From contig OX463856.1 in the NCBI GenBank assembly GCA_949825065.1, positions 13,887,238-13,951,237 on the forward strand: a DNA stretch of 64,000 nucleotides, written 5' to 3'. Position 1 is the stretch's first letter. Every line of letters starts with the position of its first letter. Source of the DNA: Odontocerum albicorne. Its lineage: Eukaryota > Arthropoda > Insecta > Trichoptera > Odontoceridae. The position numbers and the translations under genes are program-made. The notes beneath the pieces were generated by a model. It was not told the origin of the DNA. It saw only the letters and a list, made by a program, of their open reading frames with translations, and did not search any database. This document shows, in pieces, positions 41,590 to 52,559 of this stretch.

Positions 41590-42450
41590 TATATCAATAC
41601 ATATAAACTGCTAAACAACAAATTGAAATTGGTTTTTAACCACAAACTAAACTTATTACACTTAAGAGTTCATAAATATTTAGAACAAATTCATTAAAAA
41701 AACAAGTTATGATAACCTAGAATTGCATTTGTTGGATAATTTTTGTAGTAACCACTTCGAATTTCACAAAAGGAAAATTCAACGGATATTTCATCTCTAC
41801 TTTTCCACATATTTCGATACGACGTCATATACGAGAATTCCTTTCAAATGCTGCATTTCGTTCAGAAAGGCATGGATCGAATCATTTGTTGCAAAACGGA
41901 AGTTATATCATGTCGGTTTAATAGAAGTGATGGCGCTTCACAAGACATTATTTAGAATTTAGAGAATTTTTTACCTGAATTCTGTTAAATAATTATGTTT
42001 CCTATCAAATAAAGATACTAAATTGCAAAAGTACTAAAGTATTCTGAAAGGGAAGAATATTATCTCTGAATTATAGTGTTAAAAATTCTTAACTTTTCAA
42101 CGCTACATTACGTGACAGCTACGTGAAACGGATGTGTCCATTAAAAGAGTGCTTCGCAAACTGTATGTGTTCATGAACCAGTTTTTTTTATCAATTTAAT
42201 CTATCGCAGATCAGTCAATTTGTGAAATGAAATAAAATTATTTTTAAAGCGAAGAGAACGAGTTAAAACACATTTTTTCATTTATTTTTTAACTGACAAA
42301 TAACGTTACTTTAAACGAAAAAAAAAACAATCATAACAAATAAATTTACAAAAAAAACATTAATTGTATGTTATAACATTTTCACCGTATACAATAAACG
42401 TAATTTTTTCAACCAACTGGAAATGGGATTGTAATTTCTTGTTAATTAAT
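41590..42450. other. AT-rich stretch, nothing recognised
   Basis: The 79-codon frame 41723-41962 starts at a non-ATG codon in part of its track and has no recognisable motif. Confidence 0.45.
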
Positions 42451-42454
42451 TGGT

Positions 42455-43050
42455 TGTGTCACGTCTGGATTTTTGTAATTTCATAATTGGTAGAATAACT
42501 CTATTCTTTTTTTTGTGTCGCGTCTGGATAATTGTAATTTCTTAATTGGTAGTACAGCTCCTATTTATTAATATGTTGTCTCGCATCTGTATTATTGAAA
42601 TTTCTCAATTGGTAGTCGTCGTCGTTGTCGGGCCTCGCAGTCGAGGATCCCCTCACCACTCCAACGTCAATCTTGAACCGTTCTTCCACGTCGATGATGC
42701 GATCTTCTGTGAGAAATCAGCCCGATCCTAGATGCGCACTCCCTCCCGTAAATGTCACAGACATGTGGATCCTGCCGAGCCCCCTGGCCATGCTGACGCA
42801 TGTTTGCAGTTCGGTGACTGTTTCTCACACGTCTAACCGCTGAGACGCCATCAGCCCGAGAACATACGGCTCTCCACCCCTCACGGTCCCGAGCCACCCA
42901 CTCCCAGTCCTCAGGCACCCCGCACAAAGTAAACGACTCTCATTGACTGTCCTTATAGCGCTTCCTCTGCCCACCAACTCTTCGCTTGATAGAATAAACC
43001 CTTATTAATTCATTTGTGTCGCATTTGGATTATTGCCTGAATTTCAAATT
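42455..43050. repeat. ~60-bp tandem repeat split by a LINE fragment
   Basis: Units start GTGTCACGTCTGGATTTTTG (42456), GTGTCGCGTCTGGATAATTG (42515) and TTGTCTCGCATCTG (42575). After the GC-rich LINE segment the repeat resumes with AGAATAAACCC and GTGTCGCATTTGGATTATTG (43016). Confidence 0.75.
42617..42989 (-). pseudogene. LINE C-terminal fragment with C2H2-like finger
   Basis: A GC-rich island in AT-rich DNA. On the minus strand it reads 'EDWEWVARDREGWRAVCSRA' and then 'HVCDIYGRECASRIGLISHR'. The 'W-a-DR--WR' plus 'C--C-R-C-SRIGL-SH-R-H' pairing is found at the C-terminus of several non-LTR retrotransposons. The finger here has Tyr where the second Cys is expected, and the usual RT is absent, so it is a dead tail. 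Confidence 0.75.
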
Positions 43051-43149
43051 TCTATGCTCCAGTCTGGTTTTAATGTAGCTGCTAGGCTATTATATATTAG
43101 TCATAAACATTGTCATATTGATCTGCTTTTAAAAATGGCTTAAATATCG

Positions 43150-44185
43150 CGATCAGATAGGTTTTTTTTGTTTCTTTGTATTCAAGTCCTTAAGCTGGAT
43201 GTCTCCATTTTATTTTGCGAATCCATATCTGAGACATGTTTCTATGAAGATAAGCAGAATTTTAAAACGTTATTCCAAACCAATCCTAGAGTTTTTGCCA
43301 TTTCTGAGCCTGTGGCATGGAATGGTGTGCCTCGTAGTGTTAGAGATATGGGTTGCGTGTACAGCTAAAGAAAGTCCTTAAAAACAATCCTTTAAGGAAG
43401 ATCTCATCAAAGCGTATGATATTATATGAATACTACACAATATACTACACTAAACCTAAAGTCGAATGTCATCACATTCGAGATGAAGGGAAGATGCAAA
43501 CTCAGCAGAGACACATGACACACATGGCAACTAATGAAATGTTCACCATCCCTAGAGTTAAAACCTCTTTTTCCCTAGGGCAATATGCTTATTTGGCTCC
43601 CGTGACATACAATGGCGTTCCGAATTCAATAGAGGTAAAGGGAGGAAAACCATTTAGACAGTCGATCGGAGCGTGGTTGTCAATGCGACAGGATTTTGAG
43701 TACTTGGGCTTTCAGGATGAATGACGTGTGGAAAAGATTTGTGTGGGCTCTTGAGTGTGGGTTTCTTTTTGTTGTTTTAGTTTTTGTTGTTTTATATTTG
43801 TATTTCTGTATATTTTTGTTTTTATTTTTATGATTGTGTGCGGTACATTACGGGACGAACATTTTTGATATTTCTGGAGTGATGATGTGCGAGGAGTTTG
43901 ATTTCGCATGATGTTTCCAGTTGTAATTGATTGTAACTGTTTATGATCGATGAGAATGTGCAACGGGGTTTTGTTTTTGTGTAATCAAAAATCGGAAAGA
44001 AGTATCAATTTATTTTTTCACGCTAAATATCCTCAGTGAGATACAGGCAAAAGCCTAGTTTACTGGGGATACGACAAATGAAAGGCAACAAACCCAGATC
44101 CATTAAAATTGTATGTCCAAATTAAATTACCTGTTGTTTTTTTCAAATTATGTATTCTTGTCACGTGTAATAAATAAATAAAAAA
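43150..44185 (+). pseudogene. LINE family B, copy 1 (C-terminus and 3' UTR)
   Basis: Frames at 43168-43368 and 43353-43724 include 'HHIRDEGKM', 'VKTSFSLGQYAYLAPVTYNG', 'GKPFRQSIGAWL' and end 'DFEYLGFQDE' at a stop (43722-43724). The pattern H-x-R ... F-x-aP-x-WN-lP ... F---l--wL is the C-terminal tail of CR1/jockey-like LINEs. The 3' UTR holds TCCTCAGTGAGATACAGGCA and CAACAAACCCAGATCCATTA and ends in TAATAAATAAATAAA. Copy 2 at 44829 shares all of this. Confidence 0.75.
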
Positions 44186-44224
44186 AAAAAAATCACATAT
44201 CGGAAGATCTAAAAAGGTTTCTTC

Positions 44225-44465
44225 GTAGTTCGTCTTCTCTTAGTAAATTTTCTTTCTGTATGGGTTTTTCTGAACATATGGAGATGTGAGAAAATACCTC
44301 ATCTAATGACCGCAACCACTTACTACCTATCCTTACACTCAAATAATAAATATTTATTTTGTAATATTTCAAATCTGTCAATAATATTGGATTCAAGCCC
44401 TGAGTTACAGCACCCTTGAAGAGAGTTCGCTCTCTAAACGGCGTTATGTAAAAAAAACATTTATT
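44225..44465. repeat. Dispersed repeat Z, copy 1
   Basis: Similar to 52305-52550: 'TAAATTTTCTTTC', 'CTAATGACCGCAACCACTTA', 'AATAAATATTTA', 'GTCAATAATATTGGATTCAA' and a final 'AAGAGAGTTCGCTC'/'AAGAGTCAACTC'. No coding sense seen. Confidence 0.55.
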
Positions 44466-44828
44466 AACAATCACAAAACCAGCCTACTTAATTGTATGTT
44501 AAAAAAGACCAAAATATCTAAATTCCTTTTGCATATTTGACAAATAATGAAGGTTTCAATTTTCTAAAAATATTTTTTAAATTTTATTATTATATTAACT
44601 CTAACAAGTATAATAAACATTTTAGTTTAAGGATGATGGAACAAATCATACAAGTGTACGTGGATATCGCCAAAAAATATGAGTATAATATTTTTAATAA
44701 ATTCAACAGCATTAAAAGGAGAACTCCTTAGTTCACACATAATAATAAACCAAAAAAAAAAATATTTTCACTTCACTTTATTTCACATAAGTTAATAAAC
44801 CATAAACACTTATATTGGTTGTTCTTGC

Positions 44829-45285
44829 GACATAAGTTAAAGTACTTGGGCTTGCAAGAGAAATGACTTGTAGCAAAGGTTTGTGTGAGATTTTGAGCGT
44901 AGTATTTTTTGTAATTTTTTTATGATTAAGTACGGTATGTTGTAGGATAAACGTTTTGGTCTGTCTGGAGTGATAAGTGTGTGTAGTTTGATTTCGCGTG
45001 ATGTATATATATGTAATTGAGTTTCACTGTTTGTAAGGTTGATGAGAATGTGCAACGGGGTTTTATATAATCAAAAACCGGAAAGAAGTATTGATTTATT
45101 TTTTAATGCTATATGTCCTCAGTGAGATACAGCCAACAACCTGGTTTACTGGGGACACGACAAATTAAAGGCAACAAACCCAGATCCATTAAAATGGTGT
45201 GTCCAGATTATATTACCTGTGGTTTTTTCGCTGAATATGTATATTTCTTGTCATGTGTAAAATAAATAAATAAATAAAAATAAAA
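44829..45285 (+). pseudogene. LINE family B, copy 2 (tail only)
   Basis: Starts within the last codons (AAGTACTTGGGCTTGCAAGA, parallel to the YLGFQ end of copy 1) and contains TCCTCAGTGAGATACAGCCA, CAACAAACCCAGATCCATTA and a TAAATAAATAAATAAAAA end. 5'-truncated. Confidence 0.8.
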
Positions 45286-45817
45286 AATATATATCACAAA
45301 GGTCCAAAAGTTTCCGACATGCACAAGTAAGAGTGTGTAATGACAAATATTGTTAAGTCAGCATCTAACCGTCGTTTAATTCCTGCCGAAATTTTCCCTT
45401 CTTTCAAAAGATAATTACCATGTAATAATAAATGTTTAACATTACAGAATATAACAAAACAACACGTCTTCTATCGGTTCTAGTTGACATGCTACTCAGA
45501 GTAGAGGTATCACGTTAGCATCACCTGACCATGCGCGGGGTGGTAACTATTCGAATTTGCTCTGAATTGTTCAAACGCGACATTTTTTAACCTTAGTAGT
45601 GTTTTCAATTAACTTCATTTCACGTTAAATTATATATAACTTTTTTTAATTAAATTAACTTAACGTTAATGAATTATTCATAAACACTCATACATAATCA
45701 ATTTCATGTGTTTCTCAAATAAACAAAAAGAACAAATTATTATTTAATTAAGTATATTATTTATAGTTAAGCAATTAACATTGGGGAGGTTTAAATATAT
45801 TGCAATTTGTTTTATCA
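45286..45817. other. AT-rich stretch, nothing recognised
   Basis: No gene recognised. A GC-richer patch around 45480-45560 has no identifiable content. Confidence 0.45.
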
Positions 45818-45963
45818 AACACTGTTTATTCCACTTTATGTAACGATATAACCCTACCGGTTTTAAGGTTTTTACCTCATCATCAGGCACGTGCCTGATG
45901 ATGAGGTGTAAACCTTGAAACCGGTAGGGTTATATTGTTACATAAAGGGGAATAAACAGTGTT
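45818..45963. repeat. 146-bp near-perfect palindrome of two Penelope-like tails
   Basis: Left arm 45818-45890 and right arm 45891-45963 are reverse complements with five mismatches in 73 and no spacer. Each arm is the Penelope-like tail: AACAGTGTT end, CCGGTAGGGTTATA block, CTTGAAACCGG, GATGATGAGGTG, and the centre GGCAC|GTGCC. Confidence 0.95.
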
Positions 45964-46049
45964 CAATTAACATTATTTGACATGGAAAAAGTTAATCTTA
46001 AAATACATATTCGTATGATCAATTGACTTTATTTCACTCCCCACAACGA

Positions 46050-46664
46050 CCGTTTAGGCCAAACATGGCCAACCCAAGGCCAGCGAGCTGGTTTATAAAT
46101 CATTAAAAAAAATGTTATAAATAATTGTTCAATAAAAATTTGATAGGTAAATAATTTTTCATTATGAGTAAATAATTTGATAAGTAAATAATTTTTCATG
46201 ATGTCCTTGGGATAGGATAGCGGGGTGAGCCCTCATACTCTGAGGGTATCAGATATGGTAATCTGCAACTCGGTCCCAGAATATGCATGTCTTGTATGGC
46301 ATAAATCTGCCTATGGTGGACTCTTCGACACAACGTTGAACGAGAGCTTTGCATGATCAAATTAAATATTTTTATTAATTATTTTCGATCGAATTTTATT
46401 ATAAACTTATTGCATTACTGTTCTCAACAATACACATTATATTTCACAGTTATGCAGTTCCTTTAAGAAAAAAATAATTAATTATAGCAATAAAGACGGG
46501 GTTGGTAAAGTAGACAGTAATGTAATGGACTTAGAATTTTTATACACTTATACATTTAAAAAAACATTTGACCCGCGAGCTTTAACCCTAAACCGATTTT
46601 GGCACACGGCTTTAACCCTAAGTCAATTTTGGAAAGGGGGGTCACCCCTGGTTTAGAGACGTTT
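46050..46664. mobile_element. Degraded hAT-like element (tentative)
   Basis: Left side ATGGCCAACCCAAGGCCAGC GAGC and right side, reversed, CCAGGGGTGACCCCCC, with TTTGACCCGCGAGC inside, resemble the CAGGGGTGGCCAAC...GCGGGC ends of hAT elements. A 28-bp doublet (TTTAACCCTAA..GATTTTGGC) sits near the right end. No clean target duplication is visible. Confidence 0.35.
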
Positions 46665-46694
46665 CAAGTATTAATAAACTGTTAACAAAGGTCT

Positions 46695-46830
46695 TCTCTC
46701 AAACAGTTGCTTGTGCTCCCCTGATGATGAGGTGAACCTTGAAATCGGTTGGGTTATACTGTTACATAAAGAGGAATAAACAGTGTTTGATAAAACAAAT
46801 TACAGTGTCTGTAAACCTTCACAATGTCAA
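46695..46830 (+). mobile_element. Penelope-like element 3' tail
   Basis: TGCTCCCCTGATGATGAGGT, CCTTGAAATCGGTTGGG, TTATACTGTTACATAAAGAG, GAATAAACAGTGTTTGAT, then CAATGTCAATGC as in 7960-8010. No coding part. Confidence 0.75.
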
Positions 46831-47485
46831 TGCATTAAATCTAAATAATACTTAAAATAAAATTATTAGAACTAACACTAGTGTAAGTTATTGTAATATT
46901 ATTTGAATGAAACAATTTAAGTATTAACATAATTAGAACAATTTCAACATGCCATGAACAAAAACACATTTCTATAAGTTTAATAACTGTTCCATAAAGA
47001 AAACATACTCGTATATATTTGTTAATTATTATTTTTTATAGAAGTTGTTTTAAATTTATTGAAAAACATTCTCCCATAAACTTAGGTTATATAAATTATC
47101 TAGCATCGTTACTCGTACACTTTGCTAACCATGTAAACCGGTATGAATAAAATGGGAAATTTAACAGAAAACAGAACTTTAATTTCTGCAGTAAAATAAA
47201 CTATTCTACATATTCAGCTATTAAGAGAGTTTTAATTTATGATATATTTTTACACAAACTAACTATTGTAATTTACCTAAAATCGGGAGCAAATTGAAAA
47301 CGTATTTTTTGAAGAGCTTTTAACTGAAATACTGAAATTTACAACCCAATTTATTTACGAATCAAAATATCATTTTATCAAATTGAATTCACTAATGTCG
47401 TTTATTACACTTTAATTGTAAACTGTATAACCTAGTGAGTTGATATATCCATAGCAATCTCTTACAAGCAATTAGAAATGTTATA
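46831..47485. other. AT-rich stretch, nothing recognised
   Basis: No gene or element recognised. Confidence 0.5.
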
Positions 47486-47583
47486 AACAAGCTTTAAGTG
47501 AAAACCAGACTAAGACCCTTTTTGTAATAAATTTAGGTTCGAACGAGAATTGAACTCATAGCCTTCGAGATTAAAGACTAGGT
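47486..47583 (-). mobile_element. tRNA-derived SINE, decayed
   Basis: Body GCTTTAAGTGAAAACCAGAC reversed, then GGTTCGAACGAGAATTGAAC and CTTCGAGATTAAAGACTAGG, the reversed box-B side. Confidence 0.6.
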
Positions 47584-48179
47584 ATATTATCAACTTTCCA
47601 CAAATTGCAGTACATATGGAGATAGTGTGTTTATGATAATGAGAAAAAATATCCACGTTTCCTCATTCCTTTTCGAAGTGTTGAACAACCCAAGCTTTCC
47701 ACAATATCTGTATGAAAAAATCAATTTCCCTCCAATCTTGTGACAACAGAATTCTTTGTATGTCAACGCATTATACTCGAATCATCGTTTTGGTTTGATC
47801 TCCTTGACTTTGTTAAGATCTTACTGGCTCAATAAGAGGTGCTTTGTCTTTCTCAATATTTAAGAAAAAACTAAAGAAGCATTATCACCTCAAAATATTC
47901 CTTTTTACTTTAAAAATTATTTTTCATATAAATTTTGTGAATTTTAAATAATAATTTTCAGTTACTAAGTTTACGACAAGGTCATGAATATCAATAACTA
48001 CTTCGAAACAAAAACTGATTGATTGGCAAAAATTTCTTTAAAGCAATACACCAACCAGATGTACTCGTGCTTACATGAACAAGTTAAATAAAAAAAATGC
48101 ATTTATATTTATTTTGTGTTGATTTTGAATGCTTTTTTCAAAGTTTGAGTTGAATTTGGTTTTTTTTAATTGCATTGTT
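47584..48179. other. AT-rich stretch, nothing recognised
   Basis: No gene or element recognised. Confidence 0.5.
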
Positions 48180-48365
48180 TGTTTAACACTTTTATTGTAT
48201 ACAGCGTCATCTGTCAGATTTATTGTCATGTGGGTATCTCTTTCAACCAACCATAAACATATTTCAACCAAACAAACAAGTGTTTAAGTGAAAACTATAC
48301 TAAAATGCTTTTAAAAAATCAGTTTACTGGCGGATATCAAATCCGGAAATACCGATTTGTAAAAC
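48180..48365 (-). mobile_element. tRNA-derived SINE with LINE-A tail
   Basis: Reversed order: box-B remnant (GGATTTGATATCCGCCAG), body (TAGTATAGTTTTCACTTAAA) and tail (GGTTGGTTGAAAGAGATACC, CACATGACAATAAATCTG, ACAATAAAAGTG). The tail corresponds to that of LINE family A. Confidence 0.6.
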
Positions 48366-48462
48366 TTGCCAGCACTGGATAGTTCAACAAAAGGTTTGAC
48401 TAAAAGAATTTAACTTTAATTTTCTACCCACGATTCGATGCGAAATGCATGGTTAAAAATGG

Positions 48463-48600
48463 ATGGCGTGGTGGTTCTATAATAATTAATTCGGTGATTG
48501 TGATATAAGCATTCACGCTAAGCAAACTAGCGCTACAGGTTCGATTCTTTGCGAATTTAATTCCAAAATGATTTTACTCATAGACCGTTTAACACCTGAA
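48463..48600 (+). mobile_element. tRNA-derived SINE, second subfamily
   Basis: GGCGTGGTGGTTCTATAATA, GCATTCACGCTAAGC, ACAGGTTCGATTCTTTGCGA, then body TTCCAAAATGATTTTACTC and TTTAACACCTGAATTTG, parallel to 12118-12235. An insertion separates box A from box B. Confidence 0.55.
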
Positions 48601-48664
48601 TTTGTTTTTCCGCCGTTTATATGCTGCAAACCAAATTTTCATAAATCACTATTAAAAAAACAAA

Positions 48665-49600
48665 ACAAACATTTATTTATTTATTTAACACTTTTATTGC
48701 AAAACAATCTGGCGGGTTTATTGCCAGGTGGCAATCTCTTCCAACCAACCAGACAAAAGTAAATGAAGCAAGTTACGTGGTCGCATAAATCATTCAAATG
48801 ACTATCCATCCCCACGAAATCCATATACATATACGCGAGAACATGCTCACGAACCCCACAAAGACGGACAATCACCCGAACATCAATCAAAAGGAAAGGA
48901 AAGTATGGTGGAGAGGAAAGGAAAATAAAAATCAGGAATGAAACACGTTATTTTACTGACTAGAAATTAAGAGTTTTTTCAGTCGCTTCTTAAAGCATGC
49001 CAAGGACGGAGCGAGTCTTATATTGGTTTGTAACTGATTCCAGAGTCTCACTGCATGGACAGTAAAGGACGACGTAAAGAAAGAGGAGCGGTGAACTGGA
49101 AAGGCCAATAAACAATCTCTGTTTGAGCGTAGCGCTAATCCATGATTGGAAAGACGCTGAAAATTTTCGGCGAGATAAGAGGGTGCGGCGGGACAGTTAA
49201 GGATATTATACAATAGAGACAGTATGTGAATTTGGCATCTATTTCTAACATTCAACCAGTTCAATGCCTTCTGGTATGAAGTTATATGATCGTACTTTCG
49301 TAGGTTGAAAATAAATCTTAGACACACATTTTGAAGACGCTGTAATTTGTCCAGTTGTTCTTCTGTAACATCCAAGTAACATACGTCCGCATAGTCCAGA
49401 ATCGGAATGAACAGAGATTGTACGAGTAAAATTTTGGTTTTAGTTGGAAGGAATCTTTGCAACACTTTAAGGGAATGAAGGCTGAAGAAGATCCTTCGGC
49501 TTACCTCATTTATTTGATCTCGCCATGAGAGAGTGTTATCTATTAGCACTCCTAGGTTTTTAACAGTTTTACGTAATGGTAACATCAATCTGCATAAAAC
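48665..49600 (-). pseudogene. LINE family A, best copy (211-codon open C-terminus and tail)
   Basis: The minus strand is open from 49588 to 48953. It reads 'KNLGVLIDNTLSWRDQINEV', 'SLHSLKVLQRFL', 'PILDYADVCYLDVTEEQLDK', 'LQNVCLRFIFNL', 'LNWLNVRNRC', 'FTVHAVRLWNQLQTNI' and 'CFKKRLKKLLISSQ'. This is the region after the RT palm of CR1/jockey-like non-LTR retrotransposons; endonuclease and palm are missing (5' truncation). The 3' UTR has the GGTTGGTTGGAAGAGATTGC / GCAATAAACCCGCCAG tail and ends in TAAATAAATAAATAAA. Lack of stops over 211 codons suggests a fairly young copy. Confidence 0.88.
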
Positions 49601-49604
49601 TTTA

Positions 49605-49815
49605 CCTTATGAAAAGCTGCACCAGTTTAAACATATCGATTGTCTTGGAACATAAATCCTCTTGCCACCAGAACTTTGAGTTTGATGTATCAAGAATGTG
49701 TGATTGCTGAAGTGGAACAGGTTGCACACTATAAACCAATACACACATAAGCATCTTCTACCCACAAGATGGCTGATAATCATACTCAATCACAAGGGAT
49801 AGCTTACCGTAGTTC
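49605..49815 (-). repeat. Dispersed repeat Y, copy 2
   Basis: Partner of 12335-12545. It directly abuts the 5'-truncated end of the LINE A copy, so it may be the pre-existing target sequence. Confidence 0.55.
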
Positions 49816-49849
49816 TGTAAATATTAATGTATGCCCATTAGACAATTTG

Positions 49850-50580
49850 AGGAGGTAATATTAAAAAAAGAACATGTCCACCAAATCAGAATGTTGGGAA
49901 ATCGCAAAAAAAACTGTTTGCATTAAAAATATATGACATAATAATTAATTCTTAAAATATCTGAAATCCTTAAAATCGCTTAAGGTTACTTGATTTGTTG
50001 TTTAAAACCGAATCATACTAATTAAAATAGTTATTCTAGTTTAAAACATGGACATGGTCCTTTTTGAGGGAACAATTCTACTTTAATCTTTTTTTGATTG
50101 AACAGGTCTGGGACATGATCTTTTTTGTTCGATTTCCAAAATATTATACAGGGGCTGCAAAAAATAATTGGTTAGAATAATTTATTTTTATTTTAATCAA
50201 ATAAAATAAGTAAAGTGTTATAAAATAAGAAGAAATATTACTATACAACTATAAATATACGTAGGTAGATAAAGCTGTATAATGACATACACTGCACATA
50301 CGAGTACGATTTAAAACTGACAGTTGCTGGTGAACTGGTATGAAGTTATGCATAATCGGAAAGCTATGATTGGTCAATTCGGACATGATCTTTTTTGATT
50401 GGTTTGAAGCCTGGACAAGATTATTTTTGAAAAAATATTGTTTTTTTTATTATGATTTATATGATTTTTTCATTAAAATGAAAATGTTAAACGGCTCCGT
50501 ACCATCGATAAGAAAAAATCTGCTTTATCGACTCATTTTTTGTATCCGATGGGCATGATCTTTTTTTAATGTTACCTCCT
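49850..50580. mobile_element. 731-bp TIR element with repeated GGACATGATCTTTTTT motif
   Basis: Left end AGGAGGTAATATTAAAAAAA-GAACATGTCC; right end reversed AGGAGGTAACATTAAAAAAA-GATCATGCCC: about 28 of 30 positions agree. Inside, GGACATGATCTTTTTTG or a variant recurs near 50047, 50108, 50383, 50411 and 50550 in the same orientation. No transposase and no clear target duplication, so the superfamily is unknown. Confidence 0.7.
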
Positions 50581-50789
50581 TATTTATTCATGGTATTGTG
50601 AACAGCGTGGTTTTCCTTGTTTTTATCATATTTTATTCCAATCTTTTCCTTTTCCATACTATTAACCTTGTTTGATCTTTGTTTGTTTTTCTTTATATTT
50701 TCTGATTATTCTTTTTAGTATTGCATGGTTAATCTCTCTATCAAAAATGTAAAACTTCCACCTTTACCTCACAACTTGTTTAAACAATT

Positions 50790-50866
50790 TATTCACTGGT
50801 GAAATTAGATAACCTCTTGGCAATAAACTCGCCATATTGTACAATAAATTACTAATTAAATAAATT
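50790..50866 (+). repeat. Isolated LINE-A/SINE tail
   Basis: TAACCTCTTGGCAATAAACT, CGCCATATTGTACAATAAAT and TTAAATAAA are a diverged version of the tail shared by LINE family A and the SINEs. Confidence 0.5.
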
Positions 50867-50869
50867 GTC

Positions 50870-51635
50870 AATATATCTTGTACTATTATACCTTAATGAT
50901 CATTAAATGCATGTATTATTTATATTTTCAAAAAAATCGTGTTATTTTTGTGATTTCATATTATTTATGAATCTAGAATAGAGTTCAGCAATAATCAGAA
51001 CTGTTCGTCTGTACGAGGGGCAGAGATGAGACAACATTATCAGATTTGGGTCAGTGTACCACTTAAGTGCACCTGCTATAGTTTCATGTAATGCTGCTAA
51101 ACCTCCTGGATTCGGACACTTGCACCATTTAGACAAACAAATTAAATTGTTCGAATTCAAACTCATACGTTAGATGTTTTATTTAACACAATTTCATCCA
51201 ATTTATATTAACTTAACTCCTTTTTTTACTTTAACTTCTTTGAAACATATTTTTATGATTAACTCTTAATATGTATCTTTACTCTCGCAGAATTGTGTCT
51301 AGATCACATATAGTACATTATACGTAATCTATTTACCCCCATATTTATCTACTTACAACTATTTATTCTAAAGTCACAGCGTTCTCCCCCACCCCCATCT
51401 TCGTAATATATTTATAATTATTCAAAATATCTATGTCTATGTATACATCTCTATCCTTACTCTTTCTGTATTCATATTTACCAACGCTCGTGACATATAA
51501 AATATAAGTATATTAATATGTAACCTATATGTATCTTTAACTTTTATGTATGTACCAAATCCTATCCCTCCTCTCTCAAAGTTTTTTTCTCACACCACCA
51601 CCCAAATATCCATACAATTTCCCAAGTCCGTTCTA
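50870..51635. other. AT-rich stretch, nothing recognised
   Basis: No gene or element recognised. Confidence 0.5.
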
Positions 51636-51639
51636 CATA

Positions 51640-52165
51640 CCCGATGAAGGAGTAAGGTATCCGTAAATCGGACCGACACTCCGAGCAAATGATCAACTTT
51701 GATGACTTTACTCTTACTTTGGCTGGCTGCCTGCAGGACACTATATGGAGAAACAAACACATGCTAACCGAAAGTAAGATCAGCATATATAAGACATGCG
51801 TCCACCCCATCATGACATATGGGATAGAAGTGAGAACCGATACCAATAGTACAAAAACCTTCTGAGAGTGGCAGAAATGAGAACCCTACGGTCCATCGCA
51901 GGCCAAACTCTTAGAGATCGGATCAGAAATGAGACGATAAGGTCTGTCTGTGGTGTTGAAGACATAATGAGGTGGGGAAGAAGCAGAAGGCGCTTCTGGA
52001 GGGATCATATGGACCGCATGGAAGATATAAGCCTGGCAAGAATCGCTAAGACTGAAAACCCTAACAGCAGGAGATTACCAGGAAGGCCGCCGAAAAGGTG
52101 GAAAGACAGCTGGACGTTATCATCCCAGGACAGCCCACCGTTACAAACAGGTCAAACGACCTAGA
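51640..52165 (+). pseudogene. RTE-like LINE C-terminal fragment
   Basis: After CGATGAAGGAGTAAGGTATC (shared with 60085-60130), the plus strand reads 'SKISIYKTCVHPIMTYGIEV', then after a one-base frame change 'VAEMRTLRSIAGQTLRDRIR', 'GRSRRRFWRDHMDRMEDISL' and 'RRLPGRPPKRWKDSW'. The series K-IYKT--rP---YG-E, MR-LR---G--L-DR-RN, W--H--RM and GRP--RW is the post-RT region of RTE/jockey elements. The RT palm is missing. Confidence 0.75.
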
Positions 52166-52304
52166 TCAAGAGGAAGAAGAAAGAAGAAGACTATTTTAAA
52201 GGAAGAAGTAAGTCTCTTACTTTTTCCTTTAAAATATGAACACTACACTACTCTTTAAGCCGAATGTGTTACTACAACATATCGAAATATCTACAAAGGT
52301 TTTT

Positions 52305-52550
52305 TTGTTTTATTTAGTTTCTTTTCTTTTGGTAAATTTTCTTACCAAATATATTTTTCTCAATAAATACACACACAGGGAAGTTCAATATCTAACGACC
52401 GCAGTTACCACCTTTTTATACTTGAACACTCAACTTACACATAAATATTTAGTAATATTTTTAATTCATCAATAATAGTGGATTCGATTCCCAAGTTAAG
52501 ACGTACTTTTAAAGAGTCAACTCGACGAATAGTGCTATATATAAGTTGTC
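52305..52550. repeat. Dispersed repeat Z, copy 2
   Basis: Partner of 44225-44465, including CTAACGACCGCAGTTACCAC, AATAAATATTTAGTAATATT and ATCAATAATAGTGGATTCGA. Confidence 0.55.
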
Positions 52551-52559
52551 ATTTTATCA

